Below are positions 45,149 through 52,822 of a DNA stretch of 64,000 nt, one piece after another. The notes beneath the pieces are model-generated. The model was not told where the DNA came from. It did no database searches and saw nothing but the letters and a program-made list of their open reading frames with translations. The DNA is from Catellatospora citrea. Its GTDB lineage: Bacteria; Actinomycetota; Actinomycetes; Mycobacteriales; Micromonosporaceae. The DNA is taken from the NCBI RefSeq assembly GCF_003610235.1, contig NZ_RAPR01000001.1, forward strand, positions 1,364,001-1,428,000, written 5' to 3'. A program made the position numbers and the translations under genes. The stretch's first letter is position 1. Every line of letters begins with the position of its first letter.

Positions 45149-46255
45149 TCATCGGGCGAGCCACTGGGTCGCGGTGGTGACCTCGGCGAGGGCGTCGGGG
45201 TCGGGTTCGACCCCGATGCCCGGGCCGGTGGGCACCGCCAGGTGGCCCTCGGCCAGCACGAACGGGGCGGTGACGTCGCGGCGGAAGTAGCGGTCGGAAG
45301 CGGAGGTGTCGCCGGGCAGCACGCAGCCGGGCAGCGCGGCCAGGGCCACGTTCGCGGCGCGGCCGATGCCGGTCTCCAGCATGCCGCCGACCCAGACCGG
45401 CACCCCGTTGGCCGCGCACACGTCGTGCACCCGGCGGGCCTCCAGGTAGCCGCCGACCCGGCCGGGTTTGATGTTGACGACCGACGTCGCGCCGAGCGCG
45501 ATCGCGTCGGCGGCGGCCCGCGCGCTGGTGATCGACTCGTCGAGGCAGATCGGCGTGCGCACCTGCCGGGCCAGCTCGGCATGGCCCCGGATGTCGTCCT
45601 CGGGTAGCGGCTGCTCCATCAGCAGCAGCTCGAACGGGTCCAGCTTGGCCAGGTGGCGAGCATCGGCCAGGGTGTACGCCGTGTTCGCGTCGACCTGGAG
45701 CAGGATGTCGCCGAAGCGCTCACGCACGGCGCGCACCGGCTCGACGTCCCAGCCGGGCTGGATCTTCAGCTTGATCCGCAGGTAGCCCTCGGCGAGGTAG
45801 CCCTCGACCGCTTCGAGCAGCTCCGGGATCGAGTCCATGATGCCGACCGAGACGCCCGCGGGCACCCGGTCGCGCACCGCGCCCAGGTGCGCCGCCAGCG
45901 GCGTGCCCGCGATCCGCAGCTTCGCGTCCAGCAGCGCCGTCTGCACCGCCGCCTTGGCCATCGGGTGGCCCTTGATCTTCGCGAACGGCACCTCGGCCAG
46001 GTACGGATCCGCGTCCGGCAGGCTCAGCACCGCCGGGACCAGGAAACGCCGGATCACCTCGGCGGCCCCGTCCACGTACTCGCTGGAGTACAGCGGCTCG
46101 GACATGGCCACGCACTCGCCCCAGCCCTCGGCCCCGTCCTCGGTGACCGCGCGCACCAGCAGCACGTCGCGGTCGTGCTCCACCCCGAACGAGGTCCGGA
46201 ACGGACTGACCAGCGGCATCGCGATCCGACGCAGCTCGAACCCGGTCACCTTCAC
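45149..46255 (-). CDS. Enolase-superfamily N-acylamino-acid racemase / o-succinylbenzoate synthase
   Basis: A 368-residue MLE-subgroup enolase-superfamily enzyme. The catalytic pair is Lys in RIKLKIQPGWD and Lys in NIKPGRVGG; metal ligands are in VDANTAY, EQP and CLDESI. The NSAR/OSBS family covers both menaquinone synthesis and N-succinylamino-acid racemisation. No other men gene is near, and the 4-bp GTGA overlap with a COG3375-type GNAT gene, a pairing known from NSAR pathways, favours racemase activity. Confidence 0.9.
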   Translation of the reverse strand: MKVTGFELRRIAMPLVSPFRTSFGVEHDRDVLLVRAVTEDGAEGWGECVAMSEPLYSSEYVDGAAEVIRRFLVPAVLSLPDADPYLAEVPFAKIKGHPMAKAAVQTALLDAKLRIAGTPLAAHLGAVRDRVPAGVSVGIMDSIPELLEAVEGYLAEGYLRIKLKIQPGWDVEPVRAVRERFGDILLQVDANTAYTLADARHLAKLDPFELLLMEQPLPEDDIRGHAELARQVRTPICLDESITSARAAADAIALGATSVVNIKPGRVGGYLEARRVHDVCAANGVPVWVGGMLETGIGRAANVALAALPGCVLPGDTSASDRYFRRDVTAPFVLAEGHLAVPTGPGIGVEPDPDALAEVTTATQWLAR

Positions 46256-47124
46256 GACTTATCCTCCAACACGTACCATCCGTCACGGCTCATCCCGGTG
46301 ATCCGGTAGCCGGCCTCCAGCGCCCCGCAGACCGCGTCCCGCACCGCGGGCCGCCACACCTTCGCCCCCACCGGGTTCTCCGCCCGCAGCCGCTCGATGT
46401 CGGCGGGCACCGCGACCAGCAGCACCCTGCCGTCCGCGGGCGACGCGGCCGCGGGCAGGACCGGCGCGTCGCGCTCGGTGCGGCCCAGCAGCTCGGCCGC
46501 CCCGGCGGCGCGCAGCGCGGGCAGGTCCACCTCGCGCACCTCACCCCGGGCGGCGGCCACCGCGACCGGGGACAGCAGCTCCCAGCGGATGTAGATGCGG
46601 TCGGTCGCCTCGCCGGTGTTGATGCCGTCGTTCATCTCGCCGTAGAAGTCCGGCAGGTAGTCCGCCGCCGTCGCGCCGAGCTTGTGCAGGTTCACGTACG
46701 CGTTGCGGCGCACCAGCGGGTCGAAGGTCCAGCACACCTCACCGATCCCCCGCGCCAGGGCCCAGGCCCGCTGGTGCTGCTTGAGGGCGAACCCGACGCC
46801 GCCGCTCTGCTTGGCGGGGTCCACGCCGGCGATGTGCGAGTGCAGGTGGCCGGTGCCGAAGAAGCCCACGGCCGCGCCGATCAGCTCGTCGCCGCGGTAT
46901 GCCCCGACCACGTAGTTGCCGGAGTGCTCCAGCGCGCGCAGCATGCCGCCGTTGATGAGCTGGTCGGGCGAGTCGGCCCGCCAGACCCGGCACAGCAGGT
47001 CCGCCGCCCGGTTCTGCTCGGCCACGGTGGACAACTCGCGCATGCGTACGCCCAGCCGGTCGGCCGCGGCCCGCGCCAGCTCCTCGGCCTGCACCACCGT
47101 GTCCACGGTGATCTGCTGCGTCAC
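46252..47124 (-). CDS. COG3375-type GNAT acyltransferase (putative amino-acid N-succinyltransferase)
   Basis: 290 residues: a GNAT core with DELIGAAVGFFGTGHLHSHI, then GVGFALKQHQRAWALARGI as the CoA loop, and the distinctive TFDPLVRRNAYVNLHKLGA and YGEMNDGINTGEATDR. Proteins of this type adjoin NSAR racemases and are thought to N-succinylate D-amino acids. I place the start at GTG 47124 with GGAGAG/GGGGCG upstream; the frame extends 66 bp more. The stop overlaps the racemase start, so translation is coupled. Confidence 0.88.
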   Translation of the reverse strand: MTQQITVDTVVQAEELARAAADRLGVRMRELSTVAEQNRAADLLCRVWRADSPDQLINGGMLRALEHSGNYVVGAYRGDELIGAAVGFFGTGHLHSHIAGVDPAKQSGGVGFALKQHQRAWALARGIGEVCWTFDPLVRRNAYVNLHKLGATAADYLPDFYGEMNDGINTGEATDRIYIRWELLSPVAVAAARGEVREVDLPALRAAGAAELLGRTERDAPVLPAAASPADGRVLLVAVPADIERLRAENPVGAKVWRPAVRDAVCGALEAGYRITGMSRDGWYVLEDKS

Positions 47125-47580
47125 GTCGCCCCACTCTCCCGCGCGGGCGTGCCCTGAGCGCGCCGCCGTCTCCACCGTAGGCACGATCATGCCGTCCCGC
47201 GATGGGCCTGCCCGGCGGAGGCGTCGGTACGAATGCAGCCCAGGATGTTCCCGCTCGTCATGCCCCGAGCGTATGGCCGGTTGAGTTCGCGCTCATGGTG
47301 GCAGCCGACGAAACGAACGGGCGCCCGTGGTGCACCCGGACATGGGCAGATCGGCCCCCTCGTCGATACCCCTGTATGTCAGGCCGACTCGCCGACAGCG
47401 GTCGGCGTCATCACGGGCACCGGCGTGTCAGGGGCATCATGTCGCTTGGCAGGTCGCCGGGACGGCCAGAGTCAGTGGCCATCGCGAACCGCCGTTTCGG
47501 CAGCACTGCGCGGCTATTCGGCACTAAAGTCTCCGGACTCGATATCGAATACTACAGATTTCCAGAATCCGCTCTCCTCA
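47125..47580. other. Gene-poor boundary segment
   Basis: No convincing gene on either strand over about 455 bp. It forms the left edge of the AT-richer accessory stretch; GC falls visibly after about 47500. The short frames present have no ribosome-binding site and unnatural composition. Confidence 0.5.
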
Positions 47581-47985
47581 CTAAAGACAGTTGGATCTAG
47601 GGCGCATCAAATCCTGCTCGAATCCGCTAGCAGCGCTCGCAGCTTCGTCCAGGTCGTTACTTGTCTCACAGAATGGGTACGAGGCATCGAACGCAGCAAC
47701 CGACGCGACGAAATGGTATAGCGACTGGTTTATATGCCAGACATAGCCATTGAGCGAAAGCACGTCAGCAATCTCTCCACCAACATCGCAGATGAAGAGT
47801 CCCCTAGTCGGGCCAATATCTCCGAGCCGCAGCCATGATCGCCCGTCAGCCGACTGCACCCAGCCGTCTGCATCCGCAGGACACGCACGGAAGAGAAGGT
47901 GATCGTCGGGCAACCCATCGCACGACAGCATTTCCGCAGCCCAACGATCGTCAAGCCGCCTCAATGCCGACTTTTCGCATTTCAC
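47581..47985 (-). CDS. SUKH-like putative immunity protein
   Basis: 134 residues, acidic, no signal peptide. The segment FICDVGGEIADVLSLNGYVWHINQSLYHFVAS resembles the SUKH-4 core (strand, turn, then V/I-N-x-S-L-x-x-F). SUKH proteins neutralise polymorphic nuclease and deaminase toxins. It starts with GTG behind AAAGGAAT, 27 bp after the stop of the orphan deaminase-type toxin, the normal toxin/immunity order. The family call is by pattern, so moderate confidence. The DNA is AT-richer than the flanks. Confidence 0.6.
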   Translation of the reverse strand: MKCEKSALRRLDDRWAAEMLSCDGLPDDHLLFRACPADADGWVQSADGRSWLRLGDIGPTRGLFICDVGGEIADVLSLNGYVWHINQSLYHFVASVAAFDASYPFCETSNDLDEAASAASGFEQDLMRPRSNCL

Positions 47986-48012
47986 AATGATTCCTTTATG
48001 ATTGGCGACGAT

Positions 48013-48423
48013 CTACATACGTGCGAGTTCAAACAAAATCTTCATTGCGTCCTTCCGCTCCTTTTGCGCGGAGCCACCCGCAGCAGAGACAGTCCAATCC
48101 CATGTCCATGAACGATTGATTCCATCAGTCGCCGCCCAGCAGTTCTTCCTACCACTACAAGGCTGAAACTCGGAGTACATATCAATGACATTCTCCTTGC
48201 CGTACAGGTTGACCAAGTGCTCTTCCGCATGGCCGACACTATCTGAATGCGCCACTGCCGTGCGAATCTTGTTACCATCGCGATAAGTGATCGCGACATA
48301 AGGATTACCACTGTTATTGTCGGCGATTCGCTGGTTGTGCACCGCGTTCAACAGGTCATGATTTGGGTCAAAATAATCAACGTTGCAGTTATGGACCAGG
48401 ACCGGCGTGTCGCCTGCGATCAC
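48013..48423 (-). CDS. Orphan Rhs toxin tip, putative zinc-dependent deaminase
   Basis: The first residues VIAGDTPVLVHNC are identical to the HINT/toxin junction of the large Rhs gene (there near 50624-50660). Shared sequence extends back to HTYY before a TAG, so this is a detached C-terminal cassette. The 120-residue tip has HAEEHLV, and then YSEFQPCSGRKNC, matching the H-A-E and P-C-(x)n-C zinc motifs of nucleic-acid/nucleotide deaminase toxins. It lacks a Rhs body, signal peptide and clear ribosome-binding site, so it is probably silent until recombined into the Rhs core. Confidence 0.7.
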   Translation of the reverse strand: MIAGDTPVLVHNCNVDYFDPNHDLLNAVHNQRIADNNSGNPYVAITYRDGNKIRTAVAHSDSVGHAEEHLVNLYGKENVIDMYSEFQPCSGRKNCWAATDGINRSWTWDWTVSAAGGSAQKERKDAMKILFELARM

Positions 48424-48534
48424 ATAGTACGTGTGGGCGCGCTACGTCGGATACGCTCAGTTCACGTAGTGATCATGCTGTTTAGCTGCCGATTCAGACT
48501 ATGGCCGGTATCTATGTGTGTCGGTTTCGGGGCG

Positions 48535-48567
48535 TTGACGGCAACCCTGACGGCAACCTCAGCGCAC
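48535..48567. repeat. Tandem TGACGGCAAC repeat, left copy
   Basis: Two 12-bp units with the TGACGGCAAC core in tandem. The whole 33-bp block matches 49291-49323 at 30 of 33 positions in direct orientation. It overlaps the stop of the cyclo-ligase fragment. The structure recalls arm-type integrase sites. Confidence 0.6.
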
Positions 48568-48969
48568 GCTGTCGGAGAACCGGGCCAACGCCGGGATGGC
48601 GCGGATCTTCTCCGGTGTCAGGTGGGCCGCCACGATTCCGTTCGGGCGGCGCGGTGGCGCGCAGCGGATGACCTCGTCGGGAGTGACGATGAGGTCGAGG
48701 CTGAAGTCGTGCTCGGTCTCGGGCAGGTCGTCATCGAGGATCTGGAGGGGGTGGACCGTGGTGACGATGACGGTGCTCGGGCCGATGAGTCCGGCCTCGG
48801 TGAGCAGGGCTACTTCGATGTCGCTGTAGCCCGCGCCCTTGCCGACCCGCACTCCGCGTCGGTTGACGGCGACGCTGCCCGCGATGATGAGATCGACGGG
48901 CCGCATGTGGTCGACCTCGACGCGGGGGGCGTGCCGGGCGGCACTGTCGCCGGTCGTGATGACGTCCAA
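48559..48969 (-). pseudogene. 5'-truncated 5-formyltetrahydrofolate cyclo-ligase homologue
   Basis: The 136 residues match the C-terminal half of the cyclo-ligase family: DLIIAGSVAVNRRGVRVGKGAGYSD (in two parts), TTVHPLQILDDDLPET, HDFSLDLIVTPDEVIRC and the final LTPEKIRAIPALA. Full members are about 200-240 residues; the N-terminal substrate/ATP half is missing and the upstream sequence does not encode it in any frame. Hence a gene remnant, probably cut during insertion or deletion events in this region. Its stop lies in a direct repeat. Confidence 0.72.
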
Positions 48970-49290
48970 CGGTTCGCCGATCGTGGCAGGGTCAAGAGCG
49001 CCCGGCTACGCCGGACGCACGCGCACGCGCTATGCCGTTCCGGCCCGCGCGCACGCGCCCACGCAACAAGACCGCCCAGACCCGGCAGCCGACAAGCCCA
49101 CCAGACCAGAGGTCGTGACGATCGCCTGGGGGTCAGGCCGCCCGGTCACATGCGGCAATCGTCGCCGCACCGCTGACGCGGCTCGGCACCGCCTAACTCA
49201 GCACAGTCTCAGTCAGGTGGCCACCGAGCACGAATGCACAAATTCCACATCAGGCATTTAGATCGACACATCTGCATGTTATGCAGTAGC

Positions 49291-49323
49291 TTGACGGCAA
49301 CGCTGACGGCAACCTGAACGCAC
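49291..49323. repeat. Tandem TGACGGCAAC repeat, right copy
   Basis: Second copy of the 33-bp block. Just to its left is CTGCAT-gtt-ATGCAG (49272-49286), a small dyad like a recombinase core site. From 48970 to 49376 no gene can be supported. Confidence 0.6.
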
Positions 49324-49376
49324 ACGGACGCCCCTCAACGCACTCCGCAGTGGTGCAAATACGGAGTGGAGCTACG

Positions 49377-49655
49377 TCAATTGCCCTCAATCTCGAAGCT
49401 CAGAGCCTTATTCATTAGATCATCTTCGATGGTGCTCGGGTCACAGCGGTAGCGCATATCGCGTGTGTTGTCACAAGCCAGGTGACTTACCTGCGGGCGG
49501 CCGTCGCGTCTACTACCGACACATCACAAGTTGATCAATCTGCTCCGACTGTCATCGACGTGCGTCGAGTGAATAGCGCTCTCACGAGCCCGAAGGCGCC
49601 AATCTTGAACCTTCCAAGACCACAGGATATCGCCATTACCGACCAGACTTGCGCC
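49377..49655 (-). pseudogene. Decayed ORF with in-frame TGA, unknown family
   Basis: One minus-strand frame reads as protein-like sequence on both sides of a TGA at 49524-49526: upstream GNGDILWSWKVQDWRLRARE ... HVDDSRSRLINL, downstream VGSRRDGRPQVSHLACDNTR ... IEDDLMNKALSFEIEGN. The composition (Trp, Asp, Arg in register, plausible end) suggests one gene with a nonsense mutation and a lost start. Lying among toxin/immunity genes, it may be an immunity relic. I do not recognise it. Confidence 0.4.
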
Positions 49656-49700
49656 TTACACAACCGTAGCTATTCCAGGAATTGATCGGCCCTAGTCGCC

Positions 49701-50180
49701 CTATCGACCGGTCAGCAGCCAAAGTGACATTCTCAATGGCGCTTCTTTGTCCTCATGCTGGAACGAGACAACCACAGTTCCACGATCAGATCTCCAGACA
49801 GTGGCGCGATCGAACTGCCCCGGCATCGGCACGGGTCGTTCATCGAATTCAGAAGAGTATGTTGAAGCACCGACACGCCCCTCTACCGAAGCCACGAGCC
49901 CCGCATATTCCGCCTCAAAGAGTTCGTAAAGCGAACCAAAATTAGCGCCCTCTTCAGGCCATAGTATCTTTAGGACTACCTCAAACGCTCGCACATCCTC
50001 AAACGCACTGGAATATCCAGACTCAGTTCCCCTCCTCCATTCCTTCCAGCCTGCCACGTCGTTCGCTCGAACCTCGACCCAGCCCAAATCCAGCAATGCC
50101 GATTCATTGGTCGGCGCTCGCCTTAGGTCATCCAAACCGACGAACCACCCAAGGAGATCCGATATCGCATCCGAATTCAC
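49701..50180 (-). CDS. Putative immunity protein for the Rhs nuclease toxin
   Basis: A 159-residue acidic cytoplasmic protein (GWVEVRANDVAGWKEWRRG, FEDVRAFEVVLKILWPEEG, GTVVVSFQHEDKEAPLRMSLWL) starting 20 bp after the stop of the Rhs gene on the same strand. Immediate downstream position is the hallmark of the cognate antidote. No Imm family is recognised from sequence alone. The DNA is AT-richer than the Rhs core, like the toxin tip, consistent with exchange of the toxin/immunity pair as a unit. Confidence 0.6.
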   Translation of the reverse strand: MNSDAISDLLGWFVGLDDLRRAPTNESALLDLGWVEVRANDVAGWKEWRRGTESGYSSAFEDVRAFEVVLKILWPEEGANFGSLYELFEAEYAGLVASVEGRVGASTYSSEFDERPVPMPGQFDRATVWRSDRGTVVVSFQHEDKEAPLRMSLWLLTGR

Positions 50181-50200
50181 GTCATGAATCCAATCCCAAG

Positions 50201-52822
50201 TTACATGCCATTGCCGGGCACGTGGAGAACCCAGAGCGTTCCGTTCTTAATATTCTCCTCGAAATAGCTCCCCAACAAGGATCGCAAATGATCAGCTCCC
50301 GCCTTATTTGATACGGCATAGACTACCCCCTGCCGGTCAAGACCGGCCGCGAGGTCCAACAATCGGCGCGCCTGGTCCAATGTTATGCTAGGATCGTAAA
50401 ACTTATGATTGGGATTATAGGGCGACGAATCCCACTGCACATCATTGCCAGTCCATTTTGCTTCGAGAAGCCAATCGCCGTTGTCTCCGTCAACCTCAGT
50501 CAGCTCGTCGTTATAGCGCCATGTCGTCTCTGTGCGACTTCCCATCACATGCGCCTGATACTTAAAGGACGGACGACGCAATTCCGTATCAGTGAGGGTT
50601 GAAGACCTCACTTCCACCGGCGTGCAGTTGTGCACGAGAACCGGCGTGTCACCGGCGATCACATAGTACGTGTGGACTTCATTGACCGTGAGGTCGCGCA
50701 TGTCCTTGCTACCGGCGTAGTTGCGGACGGCAACCACGTAGCGCGCCTCGCCACTCGGACCGACCAGCACTGACCTGCCTGGCACAAGGTCGCGCGCGTT
50801 GACCCATTCACCAATTGATGAGTCCCAGAAGGGGTGGTTCTCGGTGGTCTGAAGGGTTACCTCATCAGTAGGACCACGCGTACTACGCCCGCCGTTGCCC
50901 TCAGCCGTCCGCTCTCCGTCTACGACAGGCGGCACGGGACGCTCGCTCACCGTGACATCGACAAGGTCGAGGTCCAGGTTCACATGGAGGGCTGTGACCG
51001 GCTGTGCGGATGTCTTGCCGGTCTCAGGGTCGGTCGCAACGACCTCGTCACCGATCTTGATCGACGAGATCGCAACAGCCGCACCACTGGCCATAAGAAC
51101 TTTGGTCGACGGATCGAAGCTATGTCCAGGTACGGGGCAGGCGATGGGCCGCTTTCCGCCGCCGCTGAAAAGTCCGGCGCCGCCGCCCGAAACGCCTCCC
51201 GTGATCGCGCCGGTGATCGCGCCGCTCTTCACCGCGTTGCCAAAGCCGGCGGCTGTGCACTCCTTGCCGAATGCGCAGCCGAGTCCGTAGACCGCCGCCT
51301 CGGTGGCTGCGCCGCTGACCGCGCCAGTGGCCGCGCCACCGGCCGCCCCCATTGCTACACGGGTGAAGGTGCCAGCTCCCGCCTTGGCCGTGACAGCGAG
51401 CCTGCCGAAAACACCGCCGACGGCTCCGCTCGCGGCACCGGTCAGTGCCGACCAGCCGGCTGTGGACCAGGTGGAACTCTCGCCCAGCGCGCCCCAGCCA
51501 TGGTTGGTCACTGTTCCGGCCAGCGAACCCACGAAGCCTGCAACCGCTCCGGAAATCGCACCACAGACGACCAGCCCGCCCACGGTGGCCACGCCGGCCG
51601 TCACCAAGCCGGCCGCGCCTGCCGCCGCCATACAACCTGCGTATACGACTACTCCCACGATCGTCGAGACCACAGCTTCGACGATTGAGGCGCCGTACGT
51701 GCACCAGAAGTCGGCCGCGCATTCGGCACGTTTCCGTTCCTCCTCTCGAATGGCACCGACGACGGCAGAGTTGTAGATCGCTTCTGCGGACACGATTGCC
51801 GTCACGACTTCTGTCGTCTCACCGGTTTCGTATCCGACGAACTGGCCACCGAGTTTGTCGTATTGCCAGGCGGTCGTCATGCAGTCGGTACCTGGTGCCA
51901 GATCGGCCTTCTTGTGCACCTTGTTGTTGATGTAGCAGGTCTCCGCGGTCTCGACGACCGTGGTGCAGTTCGTCAGCTGCTGCATGGTTTCAGGCACCGA
52001 GGGGCAGACGGGCGGGGCCTGCTGGTTGCAGCCCATCGCGGTAGCCAGCTTGCTGTTGTTGGGAATCTTCGCGCAGGGCTTGAACTGCAGACCAACCCCG
52101 GGCCCGTCCTCATAGGTGTGCCTGGGGTTTCTCGGGTAGACCGGGGGCTTATTGGTGACCTGGCTCTTCCTGTACGCGTAGCTGATCGCAATGTTCCAGT
52201 CGCGGCCCGAGGCGTCTTCGCTGCCGGTCGGCGCGTGCCCCGTCGGGTCGACGGCGGTCATCGGGTTAGCGTTGCCGTACGCGTACCGGTTGGCGTTGCC
52301 GGAGTTGCCCACCGGGCTGTTGGAAGCGGCGTCGCGGTTGTCGAACTGCCCGGTGTCCGGGTTGTACCAGCGCGAGGCCATGTTGACGCGGCCGGTGTTG
52401 GTGTCGGTCCACTCGGACTGGTAGCCGAGGCGGCCGACCAACGTCGATGTCCCGAGCCGTTTGCCGAGCGGGTCGTAGACCGCGAACTGGCCGAGCGTCG
52501 TGTCGGCGGCGCTGAATTGGCCGACGACGTCGGTGTGCAGATCGGTCCAGGTGTAGCGCTGCGCCCCGCCGACCCGGACGCCGACGACGCCGCCACCGGG
52601 ACCGCGGACGTAGTACGCCTCGTCGCCGCTGGTGCCCGGGGTCGGGTCGTCGCTGGCGAGGTCGTTGCTCAGGCCCGAGTACTTGTGGCCCGGCCGGGAC
52701 ACGCGGCCGAGCGCGTCGTACTGGTAGGTCTGCTGACCCACGCCCGAGCCCTGCGAGACCACCTGGTTGAACGCGTCGGTGACCGTCGTCGTGGTCACCG
52801 TGCCGACCGTGGACGACGCCAT
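50201..52822 (-). CDS. Rhs protein, C-terminal part: RHS core, pretoxin helices, HINT module, nuclease toxin
   Basis: This frame continues the large Rhs gene after a one-base frameshift near 52815. It carries the RHS-associated core (about residues 30-205: YDALGRVSRPGHKY ... YAYGNANPMTAVDPTGH) and a Gly/Ala-rich hydrophobic pretoxin region (about 365-470). A HINT-like self-cleaving module (about 564-732: HSFDPSTKVLMASG ... VIAGDTPVLVHN) follows, and then a 141-residue tip. The tip has EVDGDNGDWLLEAKW, a PD-(D/E)XK-type signature close to Tox-REase-5, so a nuclease effector is predicted. The usual first Cys of HINT is not evident before HSF. Confidence 0.85.
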   Translation of the reverse strand: MASSTVGTVTTTTVTDAFNQVVSQGSGVGQQTYQYDALGRVSRPGHKYSGLSNDLASDDPTPGTSGDEAYYVRGPGGGVVGVRVGGAQRYTWTDLHTDVVGQFSAADTTLGQFAVYDPLGKRLGTSTLVGRLGYQSEWTDTNTGRVNMASRWYNPDTGQFDNRDAASNSPVGNSGNANRYAYGNANPMTAVDPTGHAPTGSEDASGRDWNIAISYAYRKSQVTNKPPVYPRNPRHTYEDGPGVGLQFKPCAKIPNNSKLATAMGCNQQAPPVCPSVPETMQQLTNCTTVVETAETCYINNKVHKKADLAPGTDCMTTAWQYDKLGGQFVGYETGETTEVVTAIVSAEAIYNSAVVGAIREEERKRAECAADFWCTYGASIVEAVVSTIVGVVVYAGCMAAAGAAGLVTAGVATVGGLVVCGAISGAVAGFVGSLAGTVTNHGWGALGESSTWSTAGWSALTGAASGAVGGVFGRLAVTAKAGAGTFTRVAMGAAGGAATGAVSGAATEAAVYGLGCAFGKECTAAGFGNAVKSGAITGAITGGVSGGGAGLFSGGGKRPIACPVPGHSFDPSTKVLMASGAAVAISSIKIGDEVVATDPETGKTSAQPVTALHVNLDLDLVDVTVSERPVPPVVDGERTAEGNGGRSTRGPTDEVTLQTTENHPFWDSSIGEWVNARDLVPGRSVLVGPSGEARYVVAVRNYAGSKDMRDLTVNEVHTYYVIAGDTPVLVHNCTPVEVRSSTLTDTELRRPSFKYQAHVMGSRTETTWRYNDELTEVDGDNGDWLLEAKWTGNDVQWDSSPYNPNHKFYDPSITLDQARRLLDLAAGLDRQGVVYAVSNKAGADHLRSLLGSYFEENIKNGTLWVLHVPGNGM

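Noticed and set aside
47202..47721. Overlapping plus-strand frames between the GNAT and SUKH-like genes
   Set aside because: Three overlapping frames with no start signals and random-looking composition; none could be favoured.
49482..49945. Plus-strand small frames in the AT-richer stretch
   Set aside because: No ribosome-binding site, and the opposite strand has better candidates (immunity gene, decayed frame).
47125..50200. Search for tRNA gene or integrase that would define an integrative element
   Set aside because: Neither is visible; only att-like repeats and a truncated gene support an insertion history.
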